Source: Gemmobacter aquaticus (lineage in GTDB: Bacteria; Pseudomonadota; Alphaproteobacteria; Rhodobacterales; Rhodobacteraceae). Taken from it: DNA of 55,735 nucleotides. The DNA lies in the NCBI RefSeq assembly GCF_007859075.1, contig NZ_VOAK01000004.1:1-55735 (forward strand), read 5' to 3'. The position numbers were made by a program, and so were the translations under genes. Below the pieces are notes generated by a model. It made no database searches, was not told the origin of the DNA, and saw only the letters and a list, made by a program, of their open reading frames with translations. Every line of letters starts with the position of its first letter. Position 1 is the first letter of the stretch. Positions 1 to 7,887 of the stretch are shown here, piece by piece.

Positions 1-65
1 ATGCTCGGCACCGGCATGCCGGCAATCGAAAGGAACTGGTCATGGGGCATCACAGGACTGGGCAT
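1..65 (-). CDS. Partial unknown protein, N-terminal end only
   Basis: Only the first 21 or so residues lie in the window, because the gene runs off the left edge. The start is the ATG whose first base is 65. A strong Shine-Dalgarno stretch (GAGGAGGG) sits about six bases upstream of it. The frame is the same as that of the upstream minus-strand gene (ending at 156), and its stop codon separates the two. The short gap suggests they are co-transcribed. The peptide is rich in Pro, Met and Ser, and no family can be recognised. Confidence 0.35.
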   Translation of the reverse strand, partial: MPSPVMPHDQFLSIAGMPVPS

Positions 66-155
66 GCGAAAGCCCTCCTCTTCATTGGGTATGTCGATGT
101 GGGGAAAGTCGTCAGCTGCCGGCGCGGGAAGAGGCGGGGGCAGGGCGGGCGCGGG

Positions 156-668
156 TCAGGCGTCGAAAGGTTGGGGCGCCGCAAACTCGGCGGGCAGGGG
201 CGCCGGAACATGGTCCGGCGCATAGTCCGGCAGCGTCAGAAGCCGGAGGAACTGCTTGCGGAACGCCCGCAGCAGCGCGCGCGACCGCTCGGCCCGCGGC
301 CCCGGACCCGGCACAGTCCAGAACAGGCGCTCACGCAGCAAGCCGAGCGCGAGCCGGTTGTAGCGACCGCCGTCATCCGTCAGCAGCAGCGCCTCGAAAT
401 TGAGCGCGACACCGCGAAAGCGCAGATCCGCAGGCGTCTCCGTCCAGGCGAGGATCACCGCCTCTGCCGCCGCCATGGCCGCCTCCCGCGCCAGCTCAGC
501 CTCGGAAAGCCAGGCATCAAACGCAGGATCGCCATCCGGCAGCCCCACCACGTCCCGCTCCGCCGCACAGAGTTCACCAAGGCGCGCGAGGAGGACGGTG
601 AAGGCGGCTTCGGCAGGGCTGTGCCCTTCCGAAACAAAGATCGAGATGCTATCTCCGAAATTAGTCAT
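156..668 (-). CDS. Hypothetical protein, about 170 aa
   Basis: No family is recognised. The start at 668 was preferred over an in-frame ATG at 737 because a GGGAGACC Shine-Dalgarno stretch lies just upstream of 668. The N-terminal half is acidic and alanine-rich, with a likely helical stretch of Glu, Ala and Leu around residues 50-75. The C-terminal half is Arg- and Pro-rich and ends in a Pro/Ala tail. No signal peptide or membrane segment is evident. It is transcribed divergently from the small ribbon-helix-helix gene at 786, and the two share a palindrome in the intergenic gap. That gap probably holds both promoters. Confidence 0.55.
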   Translation of the reverse strand: MTNFGDSISIFVSEGHSPAEAAFTVLLARLGELCAAERDVVGLPDGDPAFDAWLSEAELAREAAMAAAEAVILAWTETPADLRFRGVALNFEALLLTDDGGRYNRLALGLLRERLFWTVPGPGPRAERSRALLRAFRKQFLRLLTLPDYAPDHVPAPLPAEFAAPQPFDA

Positions 669-749
669 GCCGGTCTCCCTGTAGATTGGCGTGATAGACC
701 GGGGTGAGAGTTGCAGCTCTTGCCCCGGTTGCCCCAATGTAGTTTAATG

Positions 750-775
750 CCATTACGATGTCAACATCATAATGG
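750..775. promoter_or_regulatory. Imperfect palindrome in divergent promoter region, putative operator
   Basis: The arms CATTACGATG and CATCATAATG are reverse complements with one mismatch, separated by TCAA and closed by an extra C-G pair. The site ends about ten bases before the ATG of the ribbon-helix-helix gene at 786. Small RHH regulators commonly bind such sites and repress their own promoter, so this is a good candidate autoregulatory operator. Binding by that protein is an inference. Confidence 0.5.
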
Positions 776-785
776 TAAATTGCAG

Positions 786-950
786 ATGGCACCCCCCAAG
801 AAAGATACAGAAGCGCTTACACTGAGGCTATCGCGCGACCTCATAGATGCAATCGATCAGCGGCGCCGCGAGGCCGCCGACTTGCCCACTAGACCTGAAA
901 TGATACGCCGAGCGCTCGTCGAATGGCTCAAACTGACGAAGAAAGGCTGA
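786..950 (+). CDS. Small ribbon-helix-helix (CopG/Arc type) DNA-binding protein
   Basis: This 54-residue protein has the pattern of a ribbon-helix-helix domain. A short beta strand comes first (residues about 9-15, TEALTLRLS), then a helix (DLIDAIDQRRRE), then a second helix (RPEMIRRALVEWLK). The alternating Thr/Leu/Arg strand is where such proteins contact DNA as dimers. The longer in-frame start at 711 was rejected because the added residues would overlap the palindrome and read like non-coding sequence. The divergent neighbour (156-668) is unknown, so an antitoxin role cannot be excluded. It is more simply a local autoregulator. Confidence 0.7.
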   Translation: MAPPKKDTEALTLRLSRDLIDAIDQRRREAADLPTRPEMIRRALVEWLKLTKKG

Positions 951-1276
951 ACCCAGCAGCTCGGTGAGCATGCCATTGGCTCCGCTCGGAGTGAAGTGAC
1001 GGGTCACATCTCTGGTCGAAGATCAAGCTTCGGAGACAGCCAGGAAGTCTGCTGGCTGCGACGAACCCGAACGTCGATGCGGGCCCTGAGCGGCCGGTCA
1101 GCAGCCCGAAGTGCTGGATGGCCGCATTCTGCAAAGCTGTCATCCAGGCGCAGTGCGGCGCGCGGTCGGGCTCGATCATTATCCTGCCACTCTACGTCTA
1201 GCCGCTATTCACTCCCCTGTCAGACCCCACACAAACCAGCTAACAAGTATCTGTTCAGGCACGGGAAGGGCATGGA
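951..1276. other. Intergenic stretch without a convincing gene
   Basis: A minus-strand open frame of 83 codons (928-1179) overlaps the end of the RHH gene. It has no good ribosome binding site and no recognisable domain, so it was not called. The last 70 bases are less GC-rich and should hold the promoter of the SDR gene at 1277, whose start is preceded by AAGGG. No clear repeat or RNA structure was found. Confidence 0.4.
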
Positions 1277-2572
1277 ATGCGCAAGGCTGTTGTGCTGGGG
1301 GGATACGGGCTGATCGGTGCAGCCTGTATGCGGGCTCTGGCTGCGGATGGCTTTGCCGTTAGCGGCATCGGACGGTCGCGACGCTCGGCGCTTGCTTCGA
1401 ACCCGGAAGCTAACTGGGTGATCCGCGACATTCCCCTGATCGACGTTGCCGAATGGAAAGAGCTGCTTGCCGATGCGGATGTTGTCGTGAATGCCGCAGG
1501 CGCCTTGCAAGACGGCGGGCGCGACGATCTGGAGGCGATCCATGTCACAGTGTTGTCCCGGCTTGTTGAGGCGACAAGGGACTTGCCGATGCGCATCGTG
1601 CAGATCTCGGCGGCAGGGGTTAGTCCCGGGGCATCTACGGAATTCTTCCGATCCAAAGCCCGTGGCGATGCGATTCTGTCGGAGGGCGCGCAGAACTGGG
1701 TGATCCTTCGGCCGGTGCTGGTTCTCTCGCCTGAGGCCTATGGCGGCACGGCGCTGCTGCGAGGAGTGGCGGGTCTGCCGTTGATCCTGCCGCGCGTTCT
1801 GCCCGAGGCGCAGGTGCAGACTGTCCATATCGACGATCTTGCCGCGGCCGTCGTCGCGGCGGCGAGAGGGGAGGTGCCGTCCGGCCTTGTCGCCGATCTT
1901 TGCGAGCCGGATGAGCAGAGTTTCGCAATGCTCCTTGACCGGATCAGACTTTGGCAAGGTTTCCCGGCACCGTGTTTCCGCCCGGCATTCCCCGATGCGA
2001 TGCTGCGTTTGGTTGGATGGTGTGCCGATGTCCTGGGGCATCTGGGGTGGCGCTCGCCGCTGCGCAGTACAGCCCTGCGAGCGCTGTCGGACGGGGTCCG
2101 GGGTGATCCTGCCGCTTGGCATGGGGCTGGGGGTAAGCCCTGCCGGCCTCTTGCGGCGACATTGGAAAGCCTGCCTGCAAACCGCCAAGAGAGGCTCTTC
2201 GCCCGGTTCTATTTCCTTTTGCCGCTGGCCATTGCCATGCTGGCCCTGTTCTGGTGCGCCTCGGGGGCGATCACCTTGATAGACCCGGCCCGCGCCATGA
2301 TGATCCTTGGGGGGCGAGATATCCAGGCATGGATCGCGGTACCGACGGTGCTCGGCGGGGCGCTGGCCGATATCCTGCTTGGGGTGATGATCCTGTGGCG
2401 CCCGAGCGCAAGGATGGCGGCGATTGGGATGATCGGGCTGTCGGTGGTCTATCTTATCGGTAGCCTGATGGTGGCACCCGATCTCTGGCTGGACCCGCTG
2501 GGACCGATGGTGAAGGTGATCCCCAGCGTGGTGCTGGCGGCCATGGTCGCGCTTACGCTGGAGGAGCGATGA
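1277..2572 (+). CDS. SDR-type NAD(P)-binding protein fused to a DoxX-like membrane domain
   Basis: The first 270 or so residues are an atypical/extended SDR (NmrA-like) domain. It begins with the nucleotide-binding glycine motif GGYGLIG at residues 8-14, followed by a VVNAAG strand near residue 72 and a substrate-side stretch ILRP near 145. The last 150 residues hold about four hydrophobic helices of the DoxX-like type, which would anchor the protein in the inner membrane. This two-domain arrangement (SDR plus DoxX-like) is a known family whose substrate is not established. The stop overlaps the start of the DUF2269 gene (ATGA), so the two are translationally coupled and probably work together. 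A redox role at the membrane is an inference. Confidence 0.8.
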   Translation: MRKAVVLGGYGLIGAACMRALAADGFAVSGIGRSRRSALASNPEANWVIRDIPLIDVAEWKELLADADVVVNAAGALQDGGRDDLEAIHVTVLSRLVEATRDLPMRIVQISAAGVSPGASTEFFRSKARGDAILSEGAQNWVILRPVLVLSPEAYGGTALLRGVAGLPLILPRVLPEAQVQTVHIDDLAAAVVAAARGEVPSGLVADLCEPDEQSFAMLLDRIRLWQGFPAPCFRPAFPDAMLRLVGWCADVLGHLGWRSPLRSTALRALSDGVRGDPAAWHGAGGKPCRPLAATLESLPANRQERLFARFYFLLPLAIAMLALFWCASGAITLIDPARAMMILGGRDIQAWIAVPTVLGGALADILLGVMILWRPSARMAAIGMIGLSVVYLIGSLMVAPDLWLDPLGPMVKVIPSVVLAAMVALTLEER

Positions 2573-3039
2573 GCTATTACGAGATCCTGCGCTTCCTGCA
2601 CGTGATCGGGGCGACGGTGCTTCTGGGCACTGGCGCGGGCATCGCATTTTTCATGGTCATCTCGAACCGCTCGGGCGATCCGCGCCTGATCGCGCATGTT
2701 GCAGGCATCGTGGTTCTGGCCGACACGGTCTTTACCGCGACCGCCGCGACCATCCAACCGATTACCGGCTATCTGCTGGCGCGTGATGTGGGCTGGCCGT
2801 TGCTGTCCGGCTGGGTTTCATTGTCGCTGACCCTCTATGTCTTTGTTGGGCTGTTCTGGCTACCCGTGGTCTGGATGCAGATCCGTCTGCGCGATATGGC
2901 GCGCCTCGCCGCCGCGCAGCGCGAGCCACTGCCAGAGGCCTATCACCGGCTTTATCGCTGGTGGTTGACCTTCGGCTTTCCGGCCTTCGCCGCAGTGCTG
3001 GCAATCATCTGGTTGATGCTGACAAAGCCGTCATTCTGA
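2569..3039 (+). CDS. DUF2269 family integral membrane protein
   Basis: This 156-residue protein has four predicted membrane helices and belongs to the DUF2269 family. The family signature is visible in the N-terminal ILRFLHVIGATVLLGTG stretch with its conserved His in the first helix. It starts four bases before the SDR-DoxX stop codon. Members commonly sit next to SDR-DoxX proteins, and the pair may form one membrane complex. The biochemical role is unknown. Confidence 0.8.
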   Translation: MSYYEILRFLHVIGATVLLGTGAGIAFFMVISNRSGDPRLIAHVAGIVVLADTVFTATAATIQPITGYLLARDVGWPLLSGWVSLSLTLYVFVGLFWLPVVWMQIRLRDMARLAAAQREPLPEAYHRLYRWWLTFGFPAFAAVLAIIWLMLTKPSF

Positions 3040-3289
3040 TGACGTGAGCGGCCCTTTGCAGTCGGTCGGCCACGCTCCATGCTACACGGCAGCGTCGCCT
3101 AAATCTGACATTCGGCTGGCATCGCAGCAAAGCACCGGTAACCACTGCACCGTCCTGATTAGTCAGATGGGGTATTCGGCTTGTGCCCCGTTCACTGCGA
3201 TGGCGTTCATGCAGGTGCTGCGCTTCGAACTGATGGCAAACGTGGTCTGCGTTGAATCTGCCACAAGTATCAGGGAGGAAGTGTGGGCC
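3040..3289 (+). mobile_element. Probable left non-coding end of an IS110-family element
   Basis: This 250-base stretch has no convincing gene and directly precedes the truncated IS110 transposase start at 3290. In IS110-group elements the long non-coding region upstream of the transposase carries the bridge RNA. The sequence just before the ATG (AAGTATCAGGGAGGAAGTG) includes a ribosome binding site and looks like an IS110 leader. The exact element end cannot be set from sequence alone. The bridge RNA assignment is inference from family knowledge. Confidence 0.4.
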
Positions 3290-3385
3290 ATGAAACACTA
3301 TGACGGGTTGGATGTTTCGGTGAAAGAGACGGCCATCTGCATCGTCGAAGAGAGGGGGCGGATTTGCCGGGAGCCCCGTTACTGA
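3290..3385 (+). pseudogene. IS110-family transposase, N-terminal fragment
   Basis: The fragment encodes 31 residues that start MKHYDGLDVSVKETAICIVE and match the first strand of the IS110 DEDD transposase domain (YxGLDVS, with the first catalytic Asp). The frame then stops at 3385. A full IS110 transposase has 300-400 residues, so almost all of the gene, including the C-terminal Tnp20 domain, is missing. A good ribosome binding site (GGGAGGAAG) precedes the ATG. The element was probably cut by a deletion or a later insertion. Confidence 0.75.
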
Positions 3386-3451
3386 AGTCCTGATCCCAGC
3401 GTAACGGCATGCTTGGGAATACTGCGATACTACCCATCAGTCACCAAAATG

Positions 3452-3466
3452 CTTAGATTTTCTAAG
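3452..3466. repeat. Small perfect inverted repeat upstream of the catabolic operon
   Basis: CTTAGA and TCTAAG flank a three-base spacer in an AT-rich patch between the IS110 remnant and the operon starting at 3690. The patch is the most promoter-like part of the 300-base gap. The repeat may be an operator for the LysR-type regulator at 9754 or another factor. No T tract follows, so a terminator is unlikely. About 70 bases downstream lies a GC-rich strip without a gene. Confidence 0.3.
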
Positions 3467-3689
3467 TGTTCATAGTGATATTCTAAATTGAGCTAATCAA
3501 TCCCTCGCCGTAACCTTCATCAAGGCCGCATGGGAGGCGGCCGCGAGAGGTCGCAGCCGGGCTGCGGACCCTGGGGGAACAAAGGACAGCTACATGCCAC
3601 AGACCTACGGAGCGATCCGTGGGGCGGAGGCGGACTGTTCCGGTGTGACCCGGGCCGCAATGACGGATGCCAGGTCAAGGATACGAAAC

Positions 3690-5048
3690 ATGAACCTTTA
3701 CACCCTACTGCAAAAGCGCGCCGAGCAGGGGCGGCCCGTCCGCGTCGGGTTGATCGGGGCCGGGAAATTCGGCTCTATGGTGCTGGCACAGGCGCAGCGC
3801 ATTCACGGGATGCATATGGTCGGCGTGGCCGACCTGAATATCGGCAAGGCGCGCGAGTCGCTGAACCGCGTGGGTTGGCCCGCCGAACGCTACTCGGCCC
3901 GCAACTGCGGCGAGGCGTTGAAGCAGGGCACCACCTTTGTCACCGGCAGCGCACAGGATCTGTTCGACTGCGACGAGATCGACTGCATCATCGAGGCGAC
4001 GGGACACCCGCTGTTCGGCACCCGCCACGCGCTTGGCGCGCTGGACAGCAACAAGCATGTGATCATGGTCAACGTCGAGGCTGACGTGATGGTCGGCCCG
4101 CTCCTGGCGCAGATGGCGCGGGAAAAGGGGCTGATCTATTCGATGGCTTACGGCGACCAACCCGCGCTGATCTGCGAACTTGTGGATTGGGCGCGCGCGT
4201 CCGGGTTTGAGGTGACGTCAGCGGGCAAAGGCATGAACTTCGAGCCGCGCTATCGCTACTCAACTCCGGATACCGTATGGGGCTTTTTCGGCTGGAGCGA
4301 AGAGTTCGTGGCCAAGGGCGACTTCAATCCCAAGATGTATAACTCCTTCACCGATGGCACCAAGGCCGCGATCGAGATGGCGGCTGTTGCCAACGGTACC
4401 GGCCTTGATTGCCCCGATGATGGTCTGGCCTTCCCTCCCGCCGGTCTGCACGATCTGGCCCGCGTGTTCCGCCCGGCCGCGGATGGCGGGCGGATGTCGC
4501 GCAGCGGTCTGGTCGACATTGCCGCCAGCCAGGAACCCGATGGCCGTGAGGTGGTCAACAACATCAGATATGGTGTGTTCGTCACCTTCAAGGCGCACAA
4601 TGACTATGCCCGCGAATGCTTCAAACAATATGGACTGCTGACAGATCCGTCGGGTTGGTATGCTTCGATGTGGCGGCCGTTCCATATCATCGGCCTGGAA
4701 ACCTCGGTCAGTGTATTGTCGGCGGTGCTGCGCAACGAACCCACCGGCACATCCAAGGAATTCCGCGGCGATGCGGTGGCGGTCGCCAAGAAGGATATGC
4801 AGCCGGGCGAGATGCTGGACGGTGAGGGTGGTTATGCTGTTTGGGCCAATGCGATCCCAGCCTCGCGAAGCCTCGAACTGCGCGCTCTGCCGATGGGGCT
4901 GGCGCATAACGTGAAGCTGAAACGTGCGATCAAGAAGGACCAGATCGTCAGCTATGACGATGTTGAGATGGTCGACGATCTGGATGTGCTGGCGGTGCGA
5001 CGCAAGATGGAAGACACCTTCCGTCCCGCCTCCATCGTTGCGGCCTGA
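3690..5048 (+). CDS. NAD(P)-dependent homoserine-dehydrogenase-like oxidoreductase with SAF domain
   Basis: The protein has about 452 residues. A Rossmann domain opens with VRVGLIGAGKFGSM (residues about 17-30), including the GxGxxG nucleotide motif. A central catalytic-type region follows, then a C-terminal SAF-like domain over roughly the last 90 residues (AKKDMQPGEMLDG onwards). This is the layout of the COG4091 group, annotated as predicted homoserine dehydrogenases and found in sugar-acid catabolic operons. The start at 3690 was chosen because AAGGA lies eight bases upstream and the family begins MNLY; earlier in-frame ATGs only add unconserved residues. It heads an operon with two other small-molecule enzymes, a TRAP transporter and a kinase, so it probably oxidises the imported compound. 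The substrate is unknown. Confidence 0.75.
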   Translation: MNLYTLLQKRAEQGRPVRVGLIGAGKFGSMVLAQAQRIHGMHMVGVADLNIGKARESLNRVGWPAERYSARNCGEALKQGTTFVTGSAQDLFDCDEIDCIIEATGHPLFGTRHALGALDSNKHVIMVNVEADVMVGPLLAQMAREKGLIYSMAYGDQPALICELVDWARASGFEVTSAGKGMNFEPRYRYSTPDTVWGFFGWSEEFVAKGDFNPKMYNSFTDGTKAAIEMAAVANGTGLDCPDDGLAFPPAGLHDLARVFRPAADGGRMSRSGLVDIAASQEPDGREVVNNIRYGVFVTFKAHNDYARECFKQYGLLTDPSGWYASMWRPFHIIGLETSVSVLSAVLRNEPTGTSKEFRGDAVAVAKKDMQPGEMLDGEGGYAVWANAIPASRSLELRALPMGLAHNVKLKRAIKKDQIVSYDDVEMVDDLDVLAVRRKMEDTFRPASIVAA

Positions 5049-5059
5049 CCGAGGGCGCC

Positions 5060-5365
5060 ATGACCAGCCCCGCCTTTGTTGTCATCGCGGAATTCCGCGT
5101 AAAGCCCGACCGCATCGAGGCTTTCCTTGCCGCCGCGCAGGATGATGCCGCCCATTCCGTCGCGGATGAACCGGGCTGCCGTCAGTTCGATGTCATCCGC
5201 CCGGATGCCGAAGCCAATGTCGTGGTGTTCTATGAGGTGTATGACAGCCGCGCTGCCTTTGACGCGCATCTGGAGACGCCCCATCTGGCCCGGTTCCGTG
5301 CCGCCTTTCCGGCACTGATTACGGAGGAGCGGCCTGTCCGCTTCTTTTCTCGGGTCTGCCCATGA
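5060..5365 (+). CDS. Antibiotic biosynthesis monooxygenase (ABM) domain protein, YgiN-like
   Basis: This 101-residue protein is a single ferredoxin-like ABM domain. It has the usual features: an N-terminal strand VVIAEFRVKP, a GCRQFDV motif, and a FYEVYDSRAAFDAHLETPH stretch containing the typical YxxxxAFxxHxxxxH pattern. Such proteins act as dimers, for example as quinol monooxygenases or small sugar-modifying enzymes. The gene starts 11 bases after the dehydrogenase and overlaps the next gene by four bases. A role as a helper enzyme or as an aldose mutarotase-like protein is possible. The substrate is not visible. Confidence 0.75.
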   Translation: MTSPAFVVIAEFRVKPDRIEAFLAAAQDDAAHSVADEPGCRQFDVIRPDAEANVVVFYEVYDSRAAFDAHLETPHLARFRAAFPALITEERPVRFFSRVCP

Positions 5366-6249
5366 CGGAGGGCGCGCGTGTCACCGTCCTTGGCACCGGC
5401 ATCATGGGGGCGCCGATGGCGGCCCGGCTGGCCGATGCAGGGATGACGGTCACCACATGGAACCGTACGGCCGCCAAGGCTGCCGTTCCGGGCACCATCT
5501 CGGCGTCGGACGCGATTGCCGCCGTCCGAGTTGCCGATGTGGTGGTCTGCATGCTTAGTTCCGGTCCGGTCTGCGATGCGGTCCTGCTGGGGAATGCGGG
5601 CGTCATCGCCGCCATGCAATCAGGCGCGGTTCTGGTGGTGATGAGCTCGATCCCCGTCGAAACCGCCCGCGCCCAGGCCGAAGCAGCCCGTGCCTGCGGC
5701 GTCGATTACGTCGATGCTCCGGTTTCGGGCGGCGAGGCGGGGGCCAAGGCCGGAACCCTGTCGATCATGGCGGGGGGCGATACGGCGGTGGTGGAACGCT
5801 TGATGCCGGTGTTCACGGCCTTGGGGCGCCCCACCCATGTCGGCCCGGTCGGCTGCGGACAATTGGCCAAGCTGGCCAATCAGTTGATTGTGGCCACCAC
5901 AATCTGCGCCGTGGCCGAGGCTTTGACCCTGGCTGCCGCAGGCGGTGCCGATCCGGGCAAAGTGCGGGAGGCACTTCTGGGCGGATTTGCAGATTCAACC
6001 ATCCTTAAACTGCATGGTTTGCGGATGGTTGAGCGACGGTTTGCGCCGGGTGGTCCGGCGCGATATCAGCTGAAGGACACGTCAACCGCCCTGGGCCTTG
6101 CCCGGGATCTGGGATTGACGCTGCCCGTCGCTGCGCAGGTCGATCAGCTCTTCGGGGCCATGGTCGAATACGGGGATGGCGACCTGGATCACAGCGCCGT
6201 CATCCTGGAGCTTGCCCGGCTCAACCAGCGCGTTGAGGAGCGCGCCTGA
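5362..6249 (+). CDS. 3-hydroxyisobutyrate dehydrogenase-like NAD(P)-dependent oxidoreductase
   Basis: The 295-residue protein has the beta-hydroxyacid dehydrogenase fold. An N-terminal Rossmann domain starts VTVLGTGIMGAPMA (GxGxxG). A substrate-binding signature VDAPVSGGEAGA follows near residue 120, and the catalytic lysine lies in the GCGQLAKLANQLI helix near residue 172. The C-terminal domain is all helical. Family members oxidise 3-hydroxy acids, tartronate semialdehyde or four-carbon sugar acids such as threonate. It overlaps the ABM gene (ATGA) and precedes the TRAP genes by 33 bases. With the kinase at 9164, a route for a sugar acid is likely, but the exact acid is not fixed by sequence. 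Confidence 0.8.
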   Translation: MTEGARVTVLGTGIMGAPMAARLADAGMTVTTWNRTAAKAAVPGTISASDAIAAVRVADVVVCMLSSGPVCDAVLLGNAGVIAAMQSGAVLVVMSSIPVETARAQAEAARACGVDYVDAPVSGGEAGAKAGTLSIMAGGDTAVVERLMPVFTALGRPTHVGPVGCGQLAKLANQLIVATTICAVAEALTLAAAGGADPGKVREALLGGFADSTILKLHGLRMVERRFAPGGPARYQLKDTSTALGLARDLGLTLPVAAQVDQLFGAMVEYGDGDLDHSAVILELARLNQRVEERA

Positions 6250-6282
6250 GCCGGAACGACAACGAAATCAAGGGAGGATGAA

Positions 6283-7290
6283 ATGAATCAATATTCCATG
6301 CGCGGCCTGATCGCAGCAGCTGCAATGATAACAACCAGCCTTGTTGGCAGCCTTGTGGTTGCCGAGACACTGACCCTGTCCACCCCCGATCCGGACAATT
6401 CCGAAATCACCGTGGCAGCCAACCACTTTGCCGAACTGGTGGCGGAAAAAACGGGGGGCGAACTGGAGATCAAAGTATTCCCGAACGGCACGCTTTATGG
6501 TGGCGACCCCTCGGGCGCGGTCAAGCAGCTGGCGGGAGGATCGATGGACATGCTGGTGCTTGCAACCTCGCTCTATGCCAACTTCAACCCGAAATTCTCG
6601 GCCATCTCGGTGCCTTACCTGTTCGACGATACCGAACAACTGCGTAGCTATCTGGCGGGTGAGCCGGGGCAGGAACTGATCGCCGATCTGGATGGCATCG
6701 GGGTGAAGGGGCTGTCACTGTGGCCGCGTCCGTTCCGGCAGATGACCAACTCCAAGCTGGCGATCGAGAAGCCTGCCGACCTTCAGGGCCTGAAGTTCCG
6801 CGTGCCGAACAACCCCCTTTGGGTGGAATTCTTCGGCAAGATGGGCGCCGCCCCCACCCCGATGGCTTTTGCCGAGGTGTATAACGCCCTGCAACTGAAG
6901 GTGGTCGATGGTCAAGAAAACCCGATCAATGTTCCCCTCAGCGCAAAGTTCTACGAGGTACAAAGCCACGTCTCGATCACCAACCACATGGCCGACGGCT
7001 GGGTGGTGGGGATCAACCCGGCCAGATTCGCCGGTCTGAGCGAGGCACACCAGAAGGCGCTGACCGAAGCTGCGGTCGAGACCGAAGCGTGGAAGGCCGA
7101 GAATGATGCGGCGTCGGCCGAGGCGACCATTGCCGAACTGGAGAAGAACGGCATGAAGGTGAACCGCCTGACGCCCGAACAGCAGGCAGCCTTCGTTGCG
7201 GTGTCGAAAGAGCTTTACGGCGTCTTTGCCGGGCTGGTGAAGGATCAGGAATTCTTTGACAAGACGGTTGCCTTCGTCGGCAAGCAGTAA
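6283..7290 (+). CDS. dctP: TRAP transporter substrate-binding protein DctP
   Basis: A 335-residue periplasmic binding protein. A signal peptide covers roughly residues 1-28, with a short basic start, a hydrophobic Ala/Ile/Leu core and a VVAET cleavage region. The mature part shows DctP features: FPNGTLYGG near residue 66, LFDD near 112, and the conserved arginine in the LKFRVPNNP strand near 172 that binds the carboxylate of the ligand. A GGGAGGA ribosome binding site lies just upstream. It precedes the DctQ and DctM genes and captures an organic acid for them. The ligand is presumably that of the surrounding dehydrogenases. Confidence 0.9.
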   Translation: MNQYSMRGLIAAAAMITTSLVGSLVVAETLTLSTPDPDNSEITVAANHFAELVAEKTGGELEIKVFPNGTLYGGDPSGAVKQLAGGSMDMLVLATSLYANFNPKFSAISVPYLFDDTEQLRSYLAGEPGQELIADLDGIGVKGLSLWPRPFRQMTNSKLAIEKPADLQGLKFRVPNNPLWVEFFGKMGAAPTPMAFAEVYNALQLKVVDGQENPINVPLSAKFYEVQSHVSITNHMADGWVVGINPARFAGLSEAHQKALTEAAVETEAWKAENDAASAEATIAELEKNGMKVNRLTPEQQAAFVAVSKELYGVFAGLVKDQEFFDKTVAFVGKQ

Positions 7291-7350
7291 ATCCTGCCAT
7301 GGGGGCGGCCCCGGATGGTCCGCCCCTGTGCCTGCCGGAAAGGGAATGCC

Positions 7351-7887
7351 ATGAAACCCCACGATACGATCTTGGACCGGATCGCTCGCCTGTTCACCGA
7401 TGTGGCCGCCGGGCTAGCTGCCTTTGCCATCCTCGTGGTCGTCCTTTTGCAGGTCAGCAGCCGCCTTCTGGGCCACCCTGTCCCCTGGACCGAGGAAGCC
7501 ACGCGCTATCTGTTCGTCTGGATGATCTTCTTAGGCCTTGCGGGAGGCTTCCGCAACGCCGAGGCCGCGCGCGTCACCGTGATGATTTCGGCGCTGCCCG
7601 AGGTTCTGCGGCGGCTGGCACTGGGGGTCTATGTGCTATCCTCGGTGCTGTTCTTCGCGCTGATGGGCTGGACCGGCCTTGGCCTTGTGCGCCTGCAGTT
7701 CATGATGAACGAGACCGCCGCCACGCTGATCGTTCCCATGTGGGTGATGGGCACCATCATGCCACTAAGTGCGGCACTGGCGATCCTGTGCGTCTTTCTG
7801 TCGCTGCGCACACACCGCGACGTGATCTCCCCCTCTTATCCCGTGGCCGCGCCGCATGAGGCGCCAGAGCCTTGGAGCCCTAAATGA
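7351..7887 (+). CDS. dctQ: TRAP transporter small permease DctQ
   Basis: The protein has 178 residues and four hydrophobic segments. It carries the DctQ hallmark VLLQVSSRLLGHPVPWTEE, with the conserved Trp-Thr-Glu-Glu following the first helix. The start at 7351 was chosen over an in-frame alternative at 7315, since it has GGAAAGGGA upstream and gives the usual N-terminus. DctQ links the binding protein to the large DctM channel in the inner membrane. It overlaps dctM by four bases. Confidence 0.88.
   Translation: MKPHDTILDRIARLFTDVAAGLAAFAILVVVLLQVSSRLLGHPVPWTEEATRYLFVWMIFLGLAGGFRNAEAARVTVMISALPEVLRRLALGVYVLSSVLFFALMGWTGLGLVRLQFMMNETAATLIVPMWVMGTIMPLSAALAILCVFLSLRTHRDVISPSYPVAAPHEAPEPWSPK

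Noticed and set aside
156-950. Classical toxin-antitoxin pair
   Set aside because: The larger product matches no toxin family and the genes are divergent rather than in one operon.
928-1179. Minus-strand frame of 83 codons in the gap before the SDR gene
   Set aside because: No ribosome binding site, overlap with the RHH gene and no recognisable family.
1220-2647. Minus-strand open frame of 475 codons over the SDR-DoxX gene
   Set aside because: The plus-strand gene has a Rossmann motif, membrane helices and a coupled downstream gene.
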